DNA of 51,060 bases from Nitrosarchaeum sp. (GTDB taxonomy: Archaea > Thermoproteota > Nitrososphaeria > Nitrososphaerales > Nitrosopumilaceae): assembly GCA_020431985.1 (NCBI GenBank), contig JAGQHF010000025.1, positions 1 through 51,060 of the forward strand. The letters run 5' to 3'. Position 1 is the stretch's first letter, and each line of letters begins with the position of its first letter. The position numbers were made by a program, and so were the translations under genes. Shown here piece after piece: positions 50,347-51,060 of the stretch. The notes beneath the pieces are model-generated. The model saw only the letters and a program-made list of their open reading frames with translations. It did not search any database and was not told the origin of the DNA.

Positions 50347-51060
50347 ATGCGCTCAAAATTAGCCGTGTTTGCAGTTTTTTTTATGTTTGTTCTCATGACC
50401 ATGCCAGCATATGCAAATATTACTTCACTCTCCCTAGAAAAGGGATTCTATACAATAGATGAGAATTTTAAGTTTATTGGCACACAAGAAGGGAAAAATA
50501 CAGTTTTTGTCGTGATTCGTGATTCATTTGGAGACTTTAAAGGAATGCTTTCTGATCCGTCCCCTGATCAAGGAGTATTTGAAGTAATTCCAAGGCCAGT
50601 AGGTAATTTCTTTGAAAAGAAAGGCATCTACAATGCAACTGCCTTTATAGATAAGCAAAAGGAAGAGGAAGGATTTACGGTAAAATTGGAATTTGATGGG
50701 AAGAAAGTGTTTGTGGTTCCAGATTTTGTTTTAACTTTGAAATCAATCTCAGATAAGACAGTTGAAGAAAAAAAGACTTTGTCGTTTACTGCTACTCTAA
50801 CTGAGTCGGTATCAGGAGCCATGTTTAGCCTAGAGAAAAACCCTCCAAATGGCGCGGTTATAGATCCAGATACGGGTCACTTTACATTTACTCCAACCGC
50901 ATCTCAAGCTCCTGGTGTTTATCAATTTGATATAGTTGTAACAAAAGGAGCACAGACAGACAGGGAGACAATTAAAGTCACAGTAACAAAAAAGATAGAA
51001 CAACCGGAACCACAACCGGAACCACAACCGGAACCACAACCGGAACCACAACCGGAACCA
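50347..51060 (+). CDS. secreted Ig-like protein with PEPQ repeats (runs off window)
   Basis: At least 238 residues from ATG 50347. A signal peptide (about residues 1-22, ending P-A-Y-A), a beta-rich N-terminal domain, then a putative Ig-like/cadherin-like domain (P-P-N-G-A-V-I-D-P-D-T-G-H-F-T-F-T-P), then at the right edge Q-P-E-P repeats. The Ig-like segment is typical of surface-layer or adhesion proteins. The remainder is outside the window. A TATA-like AAAAATAAAT lies at about 50320-50330. Confidence 0.75.
   Translation, partial: MRSKLAVFAVFFMFVLMTMPAYANITSLSLEKGFYTIDENFKFIGTQEGKNTVFVVIRDSFGDFKGMLSDPSPDQGVFEVIPRPVGNFFEKKGIYNATAFIDKQKEEEGFTVKLEFDGKKVFVVPDFVLTLKSISDKTVEEKKTLSFTATLTESVSGAMFSLEKNPPNGAVIDPDTGHFTFTPTASQAPGVYQFDIVVTKGAQTDRETIKVTVTKKIEQPEPQPEPQPEPQPEPQPEP
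51001..51060 (+). repeat. five 12-base tandem repeats encoding Q-P-E-P
   Basis: The unit CAACCGGAACCA occurs five times without a mismatch up to the window edge. In frame it encodes Gln-Pro-Glu-Pro, an extended linker typical of surface proteins. The lack of synonymous change implies recent expansion or ongoing slippage. Confidence 0.95.

Overview
The window is AT-rich archaeal DNA, most likely from a marine or estuarine ammonia-oxidising archaeon of the Nitrosopumilaceae (Nitrososphaeria, formerly Thaumarchaeota). The evidence is an archaeal information-processing set (MCM, Gins23, small RFC subunit, Hel308-type helicase, Alba, aIF6, archease), Sulfolobus-like long ferredoxins, small Cys-rich proteins of the kind common in this group, secreted proteins with a 'PxWIK...WW' module, and many genes whose TATA-like box lies about 20-28 bases before the start codon, which implies leaderless mRNAs. 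Genus and species cannot be fixed from the sequence alone.

Layout. 1-2.3 kb: the first 21 codons of a flavoprotein reductase (a paralog of the gene at 11.7 kb), a DUF1059 miniprotein, and hemA behind an Ala-rich coiled-coil gene. 2.4-4.5 kb: tRNA-Asp, tRNA-Lys, argH and a DUF59 protein. 4.5-7.7 kb: a compact sdhA-C-D-B operon. 7.8-10.6 kb: a PadR regulator with a 12-base tandem repeat touching its start codon, an MFS carboxylate-type transporter and a 2-methylisocitrate-lyase-like enzyme. 10.6-12.7 kb: Alba, a HEAT-repeat protein overlapping tRNA-Ala, a ferredoxin/flavin reductase and tRNA-Pro. 12.7-16 kb: nucleotidyltransferase-like protein, ilvE, Gfo/Idh/MocA dehydrogenase, Trm112-like protein and hexapeptide acyltransferase.

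16-22 kb: one tightly overlapped minus-strand operon, gins23-mcm-hel308-GT4 phosphosugar transferase-small membrane protein, divergent from rfcS. 23-26.5 kb: tRNA-Ser, two tandem ferredoxin paralogs with the same promoter, aIF6 and hisS. 26.5-33.4 kb: amidohydrolase, GNAT, class I aminotransferase, an acetolactate-synthase-like enzyme and a CPA2 antiporter. 33.4-35.5 kb: a gene-poor, very AT-rich stretch with a run of microproteins, one behind a perfect Shine-Dalgarno. 35.6-42 kb: a sensor kinase/response regulator pair, a large DNA-binding-like protein of unknown family, a TPR lipoprotein-like gene, and a winged-helix regulator. 42-47 kb: secreted, glyoxalase and uracil-DNA glycosylase genes, a frameshifted two-helix membrane gene, and a secreted PQQ-type sugar dehydrogenase. 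47-51 kb: a membrane-anchored HTH protein, a three-gene operon of Cys-rich microproteins diverging from a Fur/PerR-family regulator with two perfect 7-1-7 palindromes between them, a lone Lrp/AsnC effector domain, archease, and the start of a secreted Ig-like protein with Pro-Glu-Gln repeats that runs off the window.

The best candidate for a little-described system is the Fur/PerR regulator with its twin palindromes and the overlapping zinc-microprotein operon at 47.9-49.0 kb. Others worth a second look are the hemA with alanine at the catalytic cysteine, the replication-glycosylation operon, the ferredoxin pair with reciprocal ligand changes, the 33.8-35.5 kb microprotein run, and the 'WIK' surface module.
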